Source: an uncultured Bacilli bacterium (GTDB taxonomy: Bacteria > Bacillota_I > Bacilli_A > RF39 > UBA660). From it: 43,794 bases of DNA. Of the stretch, positions 33,548-42,267 are shown piece by piece. The position numbers and the translations under genes were made by a program. Every line of letters begins with the position of its first letter. Position 1 is the stretch's first letter. Location of the stretch: contig CAKOSZ010000010.1 in NCBI GenBank assembly GCA_934119955.1, forward strand, positions 1 through 43,794. The letters run 5' to 3'. The notes under the pieces were generated by a model. It did no database searches. It was not told the DNA's origin and saw nothing but the letters and a program-made list of their open reading frames with translations.

Positions 33548-33751
33548 TTAGAAAAATTTATTAATTTGATTTACAACCTCAATTATCTTTTGATAATATT
33601 TATAAAGTTCTAAACCAACAAACACTAAGACAACAATTATAATAAATGTTTTTATTAAACTAAGCATTTTTCTTCTATTTTCAATTTTTTCTAATCTTTC
33701 AATTCGTTTTTTTAAAACTTCTATTTCTAATTTTAATTCTTTATTTTCCAT
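33548..33751 (-). CDS. Small coiled-coil membrane protein
   Basis: 67 residues: a charged helix with heptads (EIEVLKKRIERLEKIENR, residues 9-26) followed by one hydrophobic helix (about 33-50) and a short tail. No family recognised. The start overlaps the upstream VanW gene region by a 1-base gap (33752), with its ribosome site inside that gene, so the two are coupled. It may be an accessory of the VanW protein. Confidence 0.65.
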   Translation of the reverse strand: MENKELKLEIEVLKKRIERLEKIENRRKMLSLIKTFIIIVVLVFVGLELYKYYQKIIEVVNQINKFF

Positions 33752-33752
33752 T

Positions 33753-35450
33753 TTATTTTCCTTTATAGTAATAACTTGAATTTAAGTAAGTTGATTTAAT
33801 TAATTTTCCTTCATAGTATGTATCTAAATAAGTTTTATAAGCAAGGTAACCAATTTTAACTGATCTTGGTTTATAACTATAACCTTTTTCAATTATATTT
33901 TCATTTGACCAAAAAGAAATAGTTAAATTACCATCATCAGCAATTGCTTCTATATAAATTGGATATTTAGTATTATTTTTAAACCTGTAATCTGTTGTAT
34001 TACTATAAACAGTTGCATCTAATCCATAGTCAACATAAGGAACCATTGCTCCATGATTTAATCTAGAAACAATTGGTAAATTAAGAAGTAATTGATTATT
34101 ATAAATAGTAGTTGATACTTGACATACTCCACTTCCTACGTATTCTCCATAAAAAACATAACCATTTTTACTATTATAAGGACCAACTGCATTATAAAAA
34201 GAAAATATTTCATTTGGATAAACAATTGTTCCATTTAACCTACTAACAGCCTTTCTTATATTTAAACTTCTTCTTTGATATTCATAATAACTTGTAGTAA
34301 ATGTTGATACTTTTTTATTTATAACATCTAATTTATTAGTTGTTTCAATAACATCTCCTGATAATTTTATTTCATTAGTATTATTTTCTATACTCTCAGT
34401 TATTAAATTATCTAAGTTACTAATATCTAATTTAAATCCATTTTTTCCTTTAATATAATTTATATTACCATTTACAATACTAAATTTCTCCGTAGTAGGT
34501 TCAGTTTCACATTCTCTTTTTAATTTTTCTTTAAAATTATTATATTTAGATTCATCAAAACTATAATTAACTTCTAACTTAGTATCTCCTTTTAAAAATA
34601 TTTCATATAACTTTTGAAAACCATTTAACTTCGAATATTTTTTTAATTCACTTTTTATATTATCAGTATTTACTAAAATACCAATTTCTTTATAAGAATA
34701 TGAATAAATACCATTTGTATCAATAAAATTAATTTTTTTATCTAAGTTATTATCAATTTCCTTTAAATAACTATATACTTCTTCATAACTCTTACCTTCT
34801 ATTAATTTATTATCTAAATAAGTATTCGGATAAATATGTGAATTATAAAAGAAAATAATTGTATACATAAAACCTACTAAAATATAAGAAACACCCATTA
34901 CAACTATAAATATAACTGTTCCTATCCCCAATTTAGCCTTTTTACTCTTAATTTCTTTTTTTAATATTTCCTTGGCTTTACTTTTCTTTTTAGTCTTTTC
35001 TTTTTTTAAATCATCATAATTAATTGTTTTTTTATTACTTACTTTTTTATTATTTGTTTTATTTATATTATACTCATTATATAAACTTTTACATATTTTA
35101 GTTTTAGAAAAAATAGTTTTATTATTAGTTTCATATAATATTATTTTTTTTAAAGTATTCTTATCAATACAATTTAAATAATTATATAAATCTTGATTCT
35201 TATTTTGAACTACCAAAGTATTAATAAGTAAAGATGCTAAACTAATTGTTTTAATTTTATTTTTAGATTTAAAATGATTAGTTTTACTAATTTCATTCAT
35301 TAATTTAAAACATAAAAACACATCATCTGTATTATAAATAAGATTAGTAACTACTACATTTAAAGGATAATCATTAAGTAGTTTTTGGATATAAATCTTT
35401 TTTTCTTGATATTCAAATTTATTAAAATTAGAATCAAATTCTATTTTCAT
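33753..35450 (-). CDS. VanW-family protein with an N-terminal cytoplasmic domain
   Basis: 565 residues. The first 170 are predicted cytoplasmic, mostly helical and unknown, with a Lys-rich end (KKEKTKKKSKAKEILKKE). A helix follows at about 175-198, then a peptidoglycan-binding-4-type domain (residues about 245-370) and a VanW domain (about 385-520: RSLNIRKAVSRLNGTIV, FSFYNAVGPY, GSGVCQVSTTIYN, YRFKNNTKYPI). VanW proteins are linked to vancomycin-resistance clusters and to wall assembly, but their activity is unknown. A promoter TTTACA-17-TATTAT (35474-35502) and GAGGT precede the ATG. Confidence 0.88.
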   Translation of the reverse strand: MKIEFDSNFNKFEYQEKKIYIQKLLNDYPLNVVVTNLIYNTDDVFLCFKLMNEISKTNHFKSKNKIKTISLASLLINTLVVQNKNQDLYNYLNCIDKNTLKKIILYETNNKTIFSKTKICKSLYNEYNINKTNNKKVSNKKTINYDDLKKEKTKKKSKAKEILKKEIKSKKAKLGIGTVIFIVVMGVSYILVGFMYTIIFFYNSHIYPNTYLDNKLIEGKSYEEVYSYLKEIDNNLDKKINFIDTNGIYSYSYKEIGILVNTDNIKSELKKYSKLNGFQKLYEIFLKGDTKLEVNYSFDESKYNNFKEKLKRECETEPTTEKFSIVNGNINYIKGKNGFKLDISNLDNLITESIENNTNEIKLSGDVIETTNKLDVINKKVSTFTTSYYEYQRRSLNIRKAVSRLNGTIVYPNEIFSFYNAVGPYNSKNGYVFYGEYVGSGVCQVSTTIYNNQLLLNLPIVSRLNHGAMVPYVDYGLDATVYSNTTDYRFKNNTKYPIYIEAIADDGNLTISFWSNENIIEKGYSYKPRSVKIGYLAYKTYLDTYYEGKLIKSTYLNSSYYYKGK

Positions 35451-35473
35451 ACCTACCTCTTTATTCTAAATTA

Positions 35474-35502
35474 ATAATACCAAAAATATAGATATTTGTA
35501 AA
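35474..35502 (-). promoter_or_regulatory. Promoter of the VanW gene
   Basis: Minus strand TTTACA (35497-35502), a 17-base spacer and TATTAT (35474-35479). The same spacing and boxes occur at the radical SAM operon promoter. Confidence 0.65.
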
Positions 35503-35560
35503 CTAGAAAATTATTTCATTCTTAGATTTTTTAAATAGATTTTATTAACTAAATTTAATA

Positions 35561-35599
35561 GAAAAAGAAAAAAGTATTACTTATTTTTTAGTAACACTT
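35561..35599 (-). terminator. Terminator of the radical SAM operon
   Basis: Minus strand AAGTGTTACT/AGTAATACTT forms a 10-bp stem (one G-U), followed by a long T-rich run, and overlaps the last stop codon of the operon. Confidence 0.75.
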
Positions 35600-36334
35600 T
35601 TCATATTCTAGATTACTTCTTTCACAACTATGTTCATTTTTATCTACTTTATCAGTTGAGTAAAAATATGATTCATAGGCTTGATAGAAATAAAACAATG
35701 AATATTCACTAATTTTATTAATTGAAGAAATTGCAATTTCATATTTAATTTCTAGATTTTCTAACTCTGTTACAAGTTCTTTAATATATTTTTGTTTTAA
35801 TTCTTTGGCTTCAATTTCATCTTTTGCTTCAATCCAAATATCAATACTTGTATTTCCTACTCTTGTTCCATCATCATAAACACTTTTTTTAATATTTTTA
35901 AAATAAGACTCAATATTACCCTCATATTTATCTGGTGTTTCTATAACATCAAGATTTAAGAAATCAATTTTTATATCACTTATATAACTAAATTTAGTTT
36001 GTAAATATTTTAAAAAATCATTATATATTTGTTCATATTGATAATCATCAGCAAAATATTTTTCTTTTAGATAATATTCTATTTTATATTCTTTATCTTT
36101 ATAATAAATAGACATTTCATTTTCAGGACAAACAGCAACACATAATACGTATTTTGAATTTGAATATAAAGTATTATGCTCTATTTTTATATCTTTTTTA
36201 TTTATATTATATTTATTAGTAAAATAATCAAGAGCCTTATTGGCCATTTTTCTCTCATCAAATGCAGCAGGGCTACAACTTCTTAATGCTGCTAATATAC
36301 TAAAAAAAATTAATAATCTTATAAATCCTTTCAT
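35588..36334 (-). CDS. Putative secreted/membrane-anchored protein, last gene of the radical SAM operon
   Basis: 248 residues. A short hydrophobic N-terminus ends LRSCSPAAF; the Cys could be a lipid anchor, although Arg at -2 is unusual for a lipobox. The rest is alpha/beta with no recognised motif (for example YKIEYYLKEKYFADDYQYEQ) and carries several Cys. Its start overlaps the stop of the preceding gene by one base (TAATG), so it belongs to the five-gene operon. It might act outside the membrane on, or with, the operon product. Function unknown. Confidence 0.6.
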   Translation of the reverse strand: MKGFIRLLIFFSILAALRSCSPAAFDERKMANKALDYFTNKYNINKKDIKIEHNTLYSNSKYVLCVAVCPENEMSIYYKDKEYKIEYYLKEKYFADDYQYEQIYNDFLKYLQTKFSYISDIKIDFLNLDVIETPDKYEGNIESYFKNIKKSVYDDGTRVGNTSIDIWIEAKDEIEAKELKQKYIKELVTELENLEIKYEIAISSINKISEYSLFYFYQAYESYFYSTDKVDKNEHSCERSNLEYEKCY

Positions 36335-37356
36335 TATAAATTAACTCTCCTATCTAAAATCCACTCTTGTAAATAATTTATTTTACTATGACAATATGAA
36401 CACTCTGTTTTAGTAGCATCAATTGATGCCCCACAATTATGGCATTTAATTAAATTTACTCCTTCGTTTAAAACTAATTTATCATTTTGATTTTTTCTAA
36501 ATATAAATTCTTGTTTTATAATTTTAGATTTTATTTTATTATCATAAGTAACTATTCTTATCATAACTAATACTTTTACATATTTAGTATTTTTAATAGT
36601 AAAATCATTAAATTTTAAATAATCTAAAATATCAAAATCAATTATATTTTCTTTTGAATAATAATATTTTTCTAATTCATAATTTAAATTATTAAAAAAT
36701 GTTTTTTTATCTATCTTAGTTCTCTTCCAAAAATCAATTTGTTTTTTATTTTCTTTATTTTTATAAATTTTAATTGGTTTAAGTATTATATAAGCATCTA
36801 CTATATAAAATAAATAATAAAGAACAAGTGATAAGATAAAACCATAGATAAATACTTTAATAATATCAATTTGATTAAATGTTCTTGAAGTAGTTTTTAT
36901 AAAAATAAAACTTAAAATTATACTAATAATTAAATCAATTATTCCCGTTATTACTCTATATAAATTACTTTTTAAAACTAAATCATAATGATATTTGCTT
37001 CCTAAATCCTTATTAGTATAATCTATATTATAAGTAGTTCTACAATAAGGACATCCTGAAATAAAATCTTTTATTTTCCCGTTCATACCACAATTTGGAC
37101 ATTTATAGTCTTTTTGTTCCATTTCTTTTGATATAAATGTATATTCAATACGAGAATCAAAATTTGTTTCTTTATGTACTAAATTATTTTTAATATAATA
37201 ATCTTTCTCACATCTAATTCCAGATACTATATCATCATTTAATGAATTATCAAAGTTTCTTTCTAAAATAGTATTTCCAACAATATATTTAGTTTTTATA
37301 TTAATTCCATATTTATTTAATTTTTTTTCATGAAAATTATTAGATATAAATGACAT
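36334..37356 (-). CDS. Membrane protein with two zinc ribbons and a TIM44-like C-terminal region (tentative)
   Basis: 340 residues. The N-terminal part has a zinc ribbon (C86, C89, C102, C105: CPNCGM and CPYC), then two TM helices (about 132-155 and 163-192). A domain of about 90 residues follows (LNYELEKYYYSKENIIDFDI, FTIKNTKYVKVLVMIRIVTY) that recalls the TIM44-like/Tim44 fold. A second ribbon closes the protein (C305, C308, C319, C322: CHNCGA and CSYC). It lies 8 bases after the Asn-tailed protein and overlaps the next gene by one base. The likely role is a membrane partner of the radical SAM system; this is context-based inference. Confidence 0.6.
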   Translation of the reverse strand: MSFISNNFHEKKLNKYGINIKTKYIVGNTILERNFDNSLNDDIVSGIRCEKDYYIKNNLVHKETNFDSRIEYTFISKEMEQKDYKCPNCGMNGKIKDFISGCPYCRTTYNIDYTNKDLGSKYHYDLVLKSNLYRVITGIIDLIISIILSFIFIKTTSRTFNQIDIIKVFIYGFILSLVLYYLFYIVDAYIILKPIKIYKNKENKKQIDFWKRTKIDKKTFFNNLNYELEKYYYSKENIIDFDILDYLKFNDFTIKNTKYVKVLVMIRIVTYDNKIKSKIIKQEFIFRKNQNDKLVLNEGVNLIKCHNCGASIDATKTECSYCHSKINYLQEWILDRRVNL

Positions 37357-37364
37357 ATTTACCT

Positions 37365-37748
37365 CTATCTATTATTATTATTGTTATTATTATTGTTGTT
37401 ATTATTGTTATTATTAGATGATGATCCTCCACTACTAAATCCGCCTCCACTATATTTACTTCCTTTTGCTGGTTCATAATGTGGAACAATGATAAAGTTT
37501 TTATTAGTAACTCTTATAGCATCAACATCCTTAGCAAGTAAAAGTGATTTAATAATAGTACTTTCTACTTTATTAGAAGATTTTAATACAATAGTATCTT
37601 TATTACCTGTTATTTCCCCATCTGGATTTGCTTCTAAAAAATCATATATTTGTTGTAAGTTACTTTCTGTTAAATGATAATATCTAGTTAAATCAACACA
37701 TTTTTTATATCTAATTAATTCTTCATAGGTTTCTGGTTCTTTATTCAT
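37365..37748 (-). CDS. Small protein with a Gly-Ser-poly-Asn tail, candidate substrate of the radical SAM enzyme
   Basis: 127 residues. The first 95 form a compact alpha/beta region (YEELIRYKKCVDLTRYYHL, FLEANPDGEITG, DTIVLKSS, RVTNKNFIIVPHYEPAK). The tail reads YSGGGFSSGGSSS followed by 15 Asn and a final Arg. There is no signal peptide. Its start overlaps the end of the radical SAM gene by 8 bases (ATGAATAA), a coupling commonly seen between RiPP maturases and their precursors. A leader-like globular part followed by a low-complexity core would fit a ribosomally made, modified peptide. It could equally be a carrier or recognition protein. No family recognised. Confidence 0.6.
   Translation of the reverse strand: MNKEPETYEELIRYKKCVDLTRYYHLTESNLQQIYDFLEANPDGEITGNKDTIVLKSSNKVESTIIKSLLLAKDVDAIRVTNKNFIIVPHYEPAKGSKYSGGGFSSGGSSSNNNNNNNNNNNNNNNR
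37371..37415. repeat. Trinucleotide (AAT/AAC) repeat encoding poly-Asn
   Basis: Fifteen consecutive Asn codons (11 AAT, 4 AAC on the minus strand). Slippage would change the tail length without changing the reading frame. Interruptions by AAC limit but do not prevent this. Confidence 0.9.
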
Positions 37749-39477
37749 TTTTAAACGCTCCTTCTATATAATAAAATTCTATATTTTGAAATGGCAAATT
37801 AATTGCTTGAATATGATAATAAGCATTGTTTTTTTGTTTCAAATAATGATAATCTCTTAAAGATGAAGTAGTAAAAAACATATTATTTGGTAAATTAGAC
37901 GAATATTCATTTTTATATTCTTTTATGATATTTTTAAGATCATATACATAGTAATCATCAACTATATTTTTATCTAAAACACCTTTATAAATTTGAATAG
38001 TTGCAATATGCCTTTGCTTAGTTCTACCTTCATCACCATATGTTACAAGAGAACCACTTAATAACATTATATATAAAGAATTATTTTCTGGATAATCTGC
38101 TAATTCTTTGATTAAATCTTTTTTCATTAGTAATTCTATTTTACTATTTGGAGTTATATAAATAATTTCTCTTTTATTTTTAGTTATTTGCGATGATAAA
38201 GGATAATTATTTCCATCTAATCTTAATATAAAAGAATTACTATCATATATGTATTTTAGATTTATATCTTTTAGAACAATTTCTTCTAAGGATGTATAAT
38301 CAGTTTTTCTTACAGGATAATATTTTTCACTATTCTCAGTTCGCATTTTATTAACATAGTAATAAACAAATTCATCATTATCTTCATCTTTTGGATAATT
38401 TCTATCTTTATACATAACTTGTTGTAATTTACAAGTATAACTTTTATTAGTATTATAGGTATTTTTAACAAAAGGACAACCTGTTTTACATAAATATAAA
38501 TATCCACATTTAGTACACTCTTCATTTAAAGGTAGTTTATTGTGATTTAAAAATATTTTTTTACTAGCATTATCAAGTATTTCTAAAACCGTATTAGTAT
38601 AAATATTACCATAATAATAATCTTTATTCTTTTGACCGCGAACACAGGAATAAATATCTCCATTTTTTTCTAATAAAAAGAATTTCTCACCACAATTATC
38701 ACAATTTGGACAATATCCTGGACCAAATTCATCAAACCAAGGTCCATTTACTCCATAATCTAAATTAGTTCCATCAAATTCTTCGTGTATTTTATGATAA
38801 AAATTTACTTGTTCTAATTCTGTCATATGATGCAAAATACCATTAGAATTATAATCAAAACCAATCATAAAATTAAAATCATTCATATCAAGACAAGTAT
38901 TTTTATCTAAATATTTGATATCTTTAATTATTTCATCAAGATGATTATAATGCTCTTTAAATATAGTTGCTGAAACTTTCTTTTTATTAGGAATATCTTT
39001 TAATAACTCAATATTTTCAAGAATTTTATTTAAGGTTTTTTTATTATTCTTGGTAACTCTATACATATCATGTAAAGATAAAGGCAAATCTAGGCTACCT
39101 GAAATTGAAACATTAAACTCTTTAATAGTATCAAAGTGTTTATCTAAATCATACATATTTGTTTTTATATGAGGAGGTGAAATTTTAAAACCACCCATTT
39201 CTATTATTTCTTTATTTTCCTTGTAATAATCACTTATATATTTAATTAAATCATGAAAATCAGGTTTAGATAAAGTTGTAACTTCTCCTCCATGAAGAGA
39301 AATATTAAATGGAATAATGTTACTTTCCTTAAATTTTGAAATAGCAAAAAAAAGAGTTTCCAATGGTTTATAAATTGTTTTTTCATCTTTGGTATTATCT
39401 TCTAAATAACAATATTTACATTCCATATTACAAGCCATAGTTGGAACATATAACAAATGTATATACTTATAATTCAT
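37741..39477 (-). CDS. Radical SAM/SPASM maturase-like enzyme with a C-terminal extension
   Basis: 578 residues. The [4Fe-4S]-SAM motif is CNMECKYC (C16, C20, C23) and the SAM-binding GGE is in SLHGGEVTT. From about residue 250 a SPASM domain carries auxiliary-cluster Cys: CPNCDNC, IYSCVRGQ, then CTKCGYLYLCKTGC and a final C near 350. This class modifies peptides or proteins, for example making thioether or other side-chain links. The last 190 residues form an extra domain I do not recognise. The architecture recalls the maturases annotated as targeting CXXX-repeat peptides, but the neighbouring small protein has no such repeats. It overlaps that small gene by 8 bases and follows the zinc-ribbon/LRR gene by 9. 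Confidence 0.82.
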   Translation of the reverse strand: MNYKYIHLLYVPTMACNMECKYCYLEDNTKDEKTIYKPLETLFFAISKFKESNIIPFNISLHGGEVTTLSKPDFHDLIKYISDYYKENKEIIEMGGFKISPPHIKTNMYDLDKHFDTIKEFNVSISGSLDLPLSLHDMYRVTKNNKKTLNKILENIELLKDIPNKKKVSATIFKEHYNHLDEIIKDIKYLDKNTCLDMNDFNFMIGFDYNSNGILHHMTELEQVNFYHKIHEEFDGTNLDYGVNGPWFDEFGPGYCPNCDNCGEKFFLLEKNGDIYSCVRGQKNKDYYYGNIYTNTVLEILDNASKKIFLNHNKLPLNEECTKCGYLYLCKTGCPFVKNTYNTNKSYTCKLQQVMYKDRNYPKDEDNDEFVYYYVNKMRTENSEKYYPVRKTDYTSLEEIVLKDINLKYIYDSNSFILRLDGNNYPLSSQITKNKREIIYITPNSKIELLMKKDLIKELADYPENNSLYIMLLSGSLVTYGDEGRTKQRHIATIQIYKGVLDKNIVDDYYVYDLKNIIKEYKNEYSSNLPNNMFFTTSSLRDYHYLKQKNNAYYHIQAINLPFQNIEFYYIEGAFKNE

Positions 39478-39486
39478 ACTTCCCCC

Positions 39487-41130
39487 TTAATATCTAGAAA
39501 CAGATGTAGGACTTTCTTTAAATGCTCTCTCATTTATATAAGTCCCACTTGGTATTTTAATACTAGATAAAGACTCACATTTTCTAAATGCCGATGAACC
39601 AATTTCGGCTAAATTGCTATTTTTACTAATTGATACTGTTTCTAAATTATAGTCTTCATAGAAAGCATGTCCACCTATTCTTGTTACTTTATCAGGAATA
39701 ACAATACTTTGTAAAGAATAACAATAACTAAATGTATCTCCTCTTATTTCAGTTAAATTATTTGATAATTTAATAGTTCTTAAAGAACTTGCTCCTCTAA
39801 ATGATTCTCCACCTAAAAAGGTTAAGGTATCTGGTAAAATAATATTATCAATTTTTATAGCATTATAAAAAGCACCCCCTCCTAAATATTCTAGTTTAGA
39901 AGGAATATTAACATTAGTTAAACTACGACAATTTTTAAATGCTTGACCTCTTATTTCAGTAATTGTATCTGGTAATTTAACACTTTCAAGAAAATACATA
40001 TTAGAAAACGTATTACCTCTTAAACTAACTATTTTAGAATTTTTATAAGTATCCGGAATAACTACTGTTTTATAATTAGTTAGACCATATAAATAATATC
40101 TAACTGCATAACCACCATCAACTTTTTCATATATAATTTTTGGAGTTGAGAAAATTATTAATGGTAAAACAATTGCAATTATTAAACTAATAGCCAAAGT
40201 AAGTTTTGAAGTATCTTTTATTAATAAACTCTTAGTGCTCATAACAATATTAGAAATTTTTTCATTTGGTCTTGCTTTTACTTGTTTTTTTAAATATTTA
40301 ATTAAATTATATTTTCTAGAATTTACAAAATAAATAATAAGAATAATAAAACCAATAATGTATGTTAATAAAGGAAAATGAAAGAAAATCATTGTAGTAT
40401 ATATAAAAACCAATAATCCAAAAATCAAATTTAAAACTTTCTTTCTTTTTAAAATATCACTATGAATTAGTTTTGTATTTTTATCAAATCCTAATTTTAA
40501 CATCTCTTTCTTAATAAAACCTTCAAGCATACTATCTTCATCTAAACTAAACAAATTATCAAATTTTTCAGGTGTTACTATTTCTTTTGAATAATTATTT
40601 TTTTCAGTTACTACTACATTATTTCCAGTAAATGGTGTTCCACAAGATTGGCAAAAATTATCGTTTACTTGTAAAATTGCATTACACTTTGCACATCTTA
40701 ATTCTACGCCAATATCTTGACTATCTTGTAATTTAGAATAAAGAGAATTATTTGTCATTTGCTTATCATCTATACCTAGTCTATTTTTAATAAATTTAGA
40801 AGAATTTGGCATAATTACAACGGCTCCTATAAAAATTAAAAGAAAATCAAATATCATAATATTATCTGTTACAAAAATAATAAAATATAATGAAATTAGT
40901 ATTCTTATTATAAATAAAATCCAAAAAACTTTTTTACTATTATTTAGAGAAATTATTTTAGATAATGGTTTTAAAAAAAGCATTGATATAAGAAATGTAA
41001 AAATTAATTCAAAAAAACACACACTAAATATATCAATTATATCGATACTTACTGAACCTGAACGAGCAAAAACAGATGTTGGTATTAATAATAAAACTAA
41101 AAATAATATTTTTTTTAACTTATTTTTCAT
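39487..41130 (-). CDS. Membrane protein with zinc ribbon and BspA-like leucine-rich repeats
   Basis: 547 residues. A signal-like N-terminus (KKILFLVLLLIPTSVFA) is followed by TM helices at about 31-53, 68-87 and 92-108, then a zinc ribbon (C146, C149, C160, C163). Two more TM segments (about 232-270) and another at 310-328 follow, then seven or so LRR_5 units (about 370-547; FKNCRSLTNVNIPSKLEYLG, FSYCYSLQSIVIPDKVTRIG). BspA-type repeats usually bind host or surface ligands. As first gene of the operon it has its own promoter (TTTACA-17-TATTAT) and AAGAGGAG before the ATG. Combining a ribbon, membrane helices and LRRs in one protein is unusual. Confidence 0.78.
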   Translation of the reverse strand: MKNKLKKILFLVLLLIPTSVFARSGSVSIDIIDIFSVCFFELIFTFLISMLFLKPLSKIISLNNSKKVFWILFIIRILISLYFIIFVTDNIMIFDFLLIFIGAVVIMPNSSKFIKNRLGIDDKQMTNNSLYSKLQDSQDIGVELRCAKCNAILQVNDNFCQSCGTPFTGNNVVVTEKNNYSKEIVTPEKFDNLFSLDEDSMLEGFIKKEMLKLGFDKNTKLIHSDILKRKKVLNLIFGLLVFIYTTMIFFHFPLLTYIIGFIILIIYFVNSRKYNLIKYLKKQVKARPNEKISNIVMSTKSLLIKDTSKLTLAISLIIAIVLPLIIFSTPKIIYEKVDGGYAVRYYLYGLTNYKTVVIPDTYKNSKIVSLRGNTFSNMYFLESVKLPDTITEIRGQAFKNCRSLTNVNIPSKLEYLGGGAFYNAIKIDNIILPDTLTFLGGESFRGASSLRTIKLSNNLTEIRGDTFSYCYSLQSIVIPDKVTRIGGHAFYEDYNLETVSISKNSNLAEIGSSAFRKCESLSSIKIPSGTYINERAFKESPTSVSRY

Positions 41131-41150
41131 AAAACTCCTCTTATATTTTT

Positions 41151-41203
41151 ATAATATCAAAAATATTCATCTTTGTAAATAAAGTTGGTTACATCTAGTT
41201 AAA
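41151..41203 (-). promoter_or_regulatory. Promoter and possible operator of the radical SAM operon
   Basis: Minus strand: TTTACA (41174-41179), a 17-base spacer and TATTAT (41151-41156). Just upstream TTTAAC and TGTAAC repeat at 10 bp (41188-41203). TAGATGTAAC is shared with the ABC transporter operator at 6999-7015, which suggests, but does not prove, control by the same response regulator. Confidence 0.55.
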
Positions 41204-41253
41204 CGTATAACCCTAAAACAAAATATTTCATAAACTACATTAGTGGAGGAATT

Positions 41254-41676
41254 ATGCAAGAAAATGTTTTAAAAATTAAAAATTTAAGCAAAACTTATCA
41301 TGATATAAACGGAGAAATACCTGCTATTAGTAATTTAAGTATTGATATTAAAGATAAAGAATTTGTTGCATTTGTAGGTCCTTCTGGATGTGGTAAATCA
41401 ACCCTTTTAAAAATACTTGCTGGACTTGAAAAAGAAAGTGCTGGTTCTATTTTATTTAATGGTCGAAAAAAAATTGGTTTTATGCTCCAAACTGATTGCT
41501 TGTATCCATGGAGAACTGTTTTAGAAAATAGTTTACTTGGACTTGAAATAGAAAATAGATTAACTAAACAAGAAATAAAGAAAGTTCATGATTTATTAGA
41601 TAAATATGGTTTAAGTGAATTCAAAGATAAATATCCAAATAGTTTATCTGGTGGCATGAAACAAAGAGTTCTTTGA
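41254..41676 (+). pseudogene. ABC transporter ATPase of the SsuB/TauB group, truncated
   Basis: 140 residues that stop directly after the signature motif. Present: Walker A (VGPSGCGKST), Q-loop (GFMLQTDCLYPWRTVLEN, typical of nitrate/sulfonate/taurine-type importers) and LSGGMKQRV. Missing: Walker B, D-loop and H-loop, about 100 residues. None of the frames downstream resumes the sequence, so this is a 3' deletion rather than a frameshift. Without Walker B it cannot hydrolyse ATP. GGAGG precedes the ATG. No permease or binding protein follows. Confidence 0.85.
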
Positions 41677-41810
41677 ATATAGTATAGACACAGGTAATAA
41701 TTAAGGCAAGTTACTTATAGCTATAAAATAAGGAAAAAATCAATATTTGATATTTTTGACTTTTCTAAAAATTGAATTTTAAAAGTATAAACAAAGAAAA
41801 GAGGTAAAAT

Positions 41811-42206
41811 ATGTTATTAGATAATAATACTAAAAAAGTTTTTGATTTATTAGATATGTATAATAATTTAAGTAATATTGATAAAGTTAGGTTAGTAATT
41901 TATTTATTAGAAAATAAAAACTTCTACATTAATTTTAATATTAAAGATATAATTATATTATTAAAAGAAATATTAAATAAACTAAATCCTAGTTATAATA
42001 AAAATATTGTTAATTTTGCTAGATATAAGCATCTATTACTTTTTTCAGCCAAGTATTTAAAACTAACCAAAAAAGAAAAGAAGAATTTTACAATAAAAAT
42101 GCTATTTAATCTTTTTGAAACTGATTTTAAAGATAAAATGATTAATAAAGAAATTAATAAACATTTAAATATATATAATTATTGTTATACAATATTGAAT
42201 AATTAA
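41811..42206 (+). CDS. Small helical protein, unknown function
   Basis: 131 residues, almost wholly helical, Lys/Asn/Leu-rich and without membrane helix or signal (DNNTKKVFDLLDMYNNLSNI, KLTKKEKKNFTIKMLFNLFE). GAGGT lies before the ATG and a strong terminator follows. No family is recognised. The 134 bases between it and the truncated ATPase hold no gene. It may be a lineage-specific cytoplasmic protein. Confidence 0.55.
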   Translation: MLLDNNTKKVFDLLDMYNNLSNIDKVRLVIYLLENKNFYINFNIKDIIILLKEILNKLNPSYNKNIVNFARYKHLLLFSAKYLKLTKKEKKNFTIKMLFNLFETDFKDKMINKEINKHLNIYNYCYTILNN

Positions 42207-42210
42207 AATT

Positions 42211-42250
42211 AAAGTCCTAGTAACTATTAAAAGGCTACTAGGACTTTAAT
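42211..42250. terminator. Strong bidirectional terminator
   Basis: AAAGTCCTAGTA (42211-42222) pairs perfectly with TACTAGGACTTT (42236-42247), with A/T runs on both sides, between two convergent genes. Confidence 0.9.
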
Positions 42251-42267
42251 ATAATCAATTTGTAAAT

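Noticed and set aside
37365..37748. CXXX-repeat precursor peptide
   Set aside because: The radical SAM enzyme recalls maturases of that system, but the small protein has a single Cys and no CXXX repeats, so that family name is not used.
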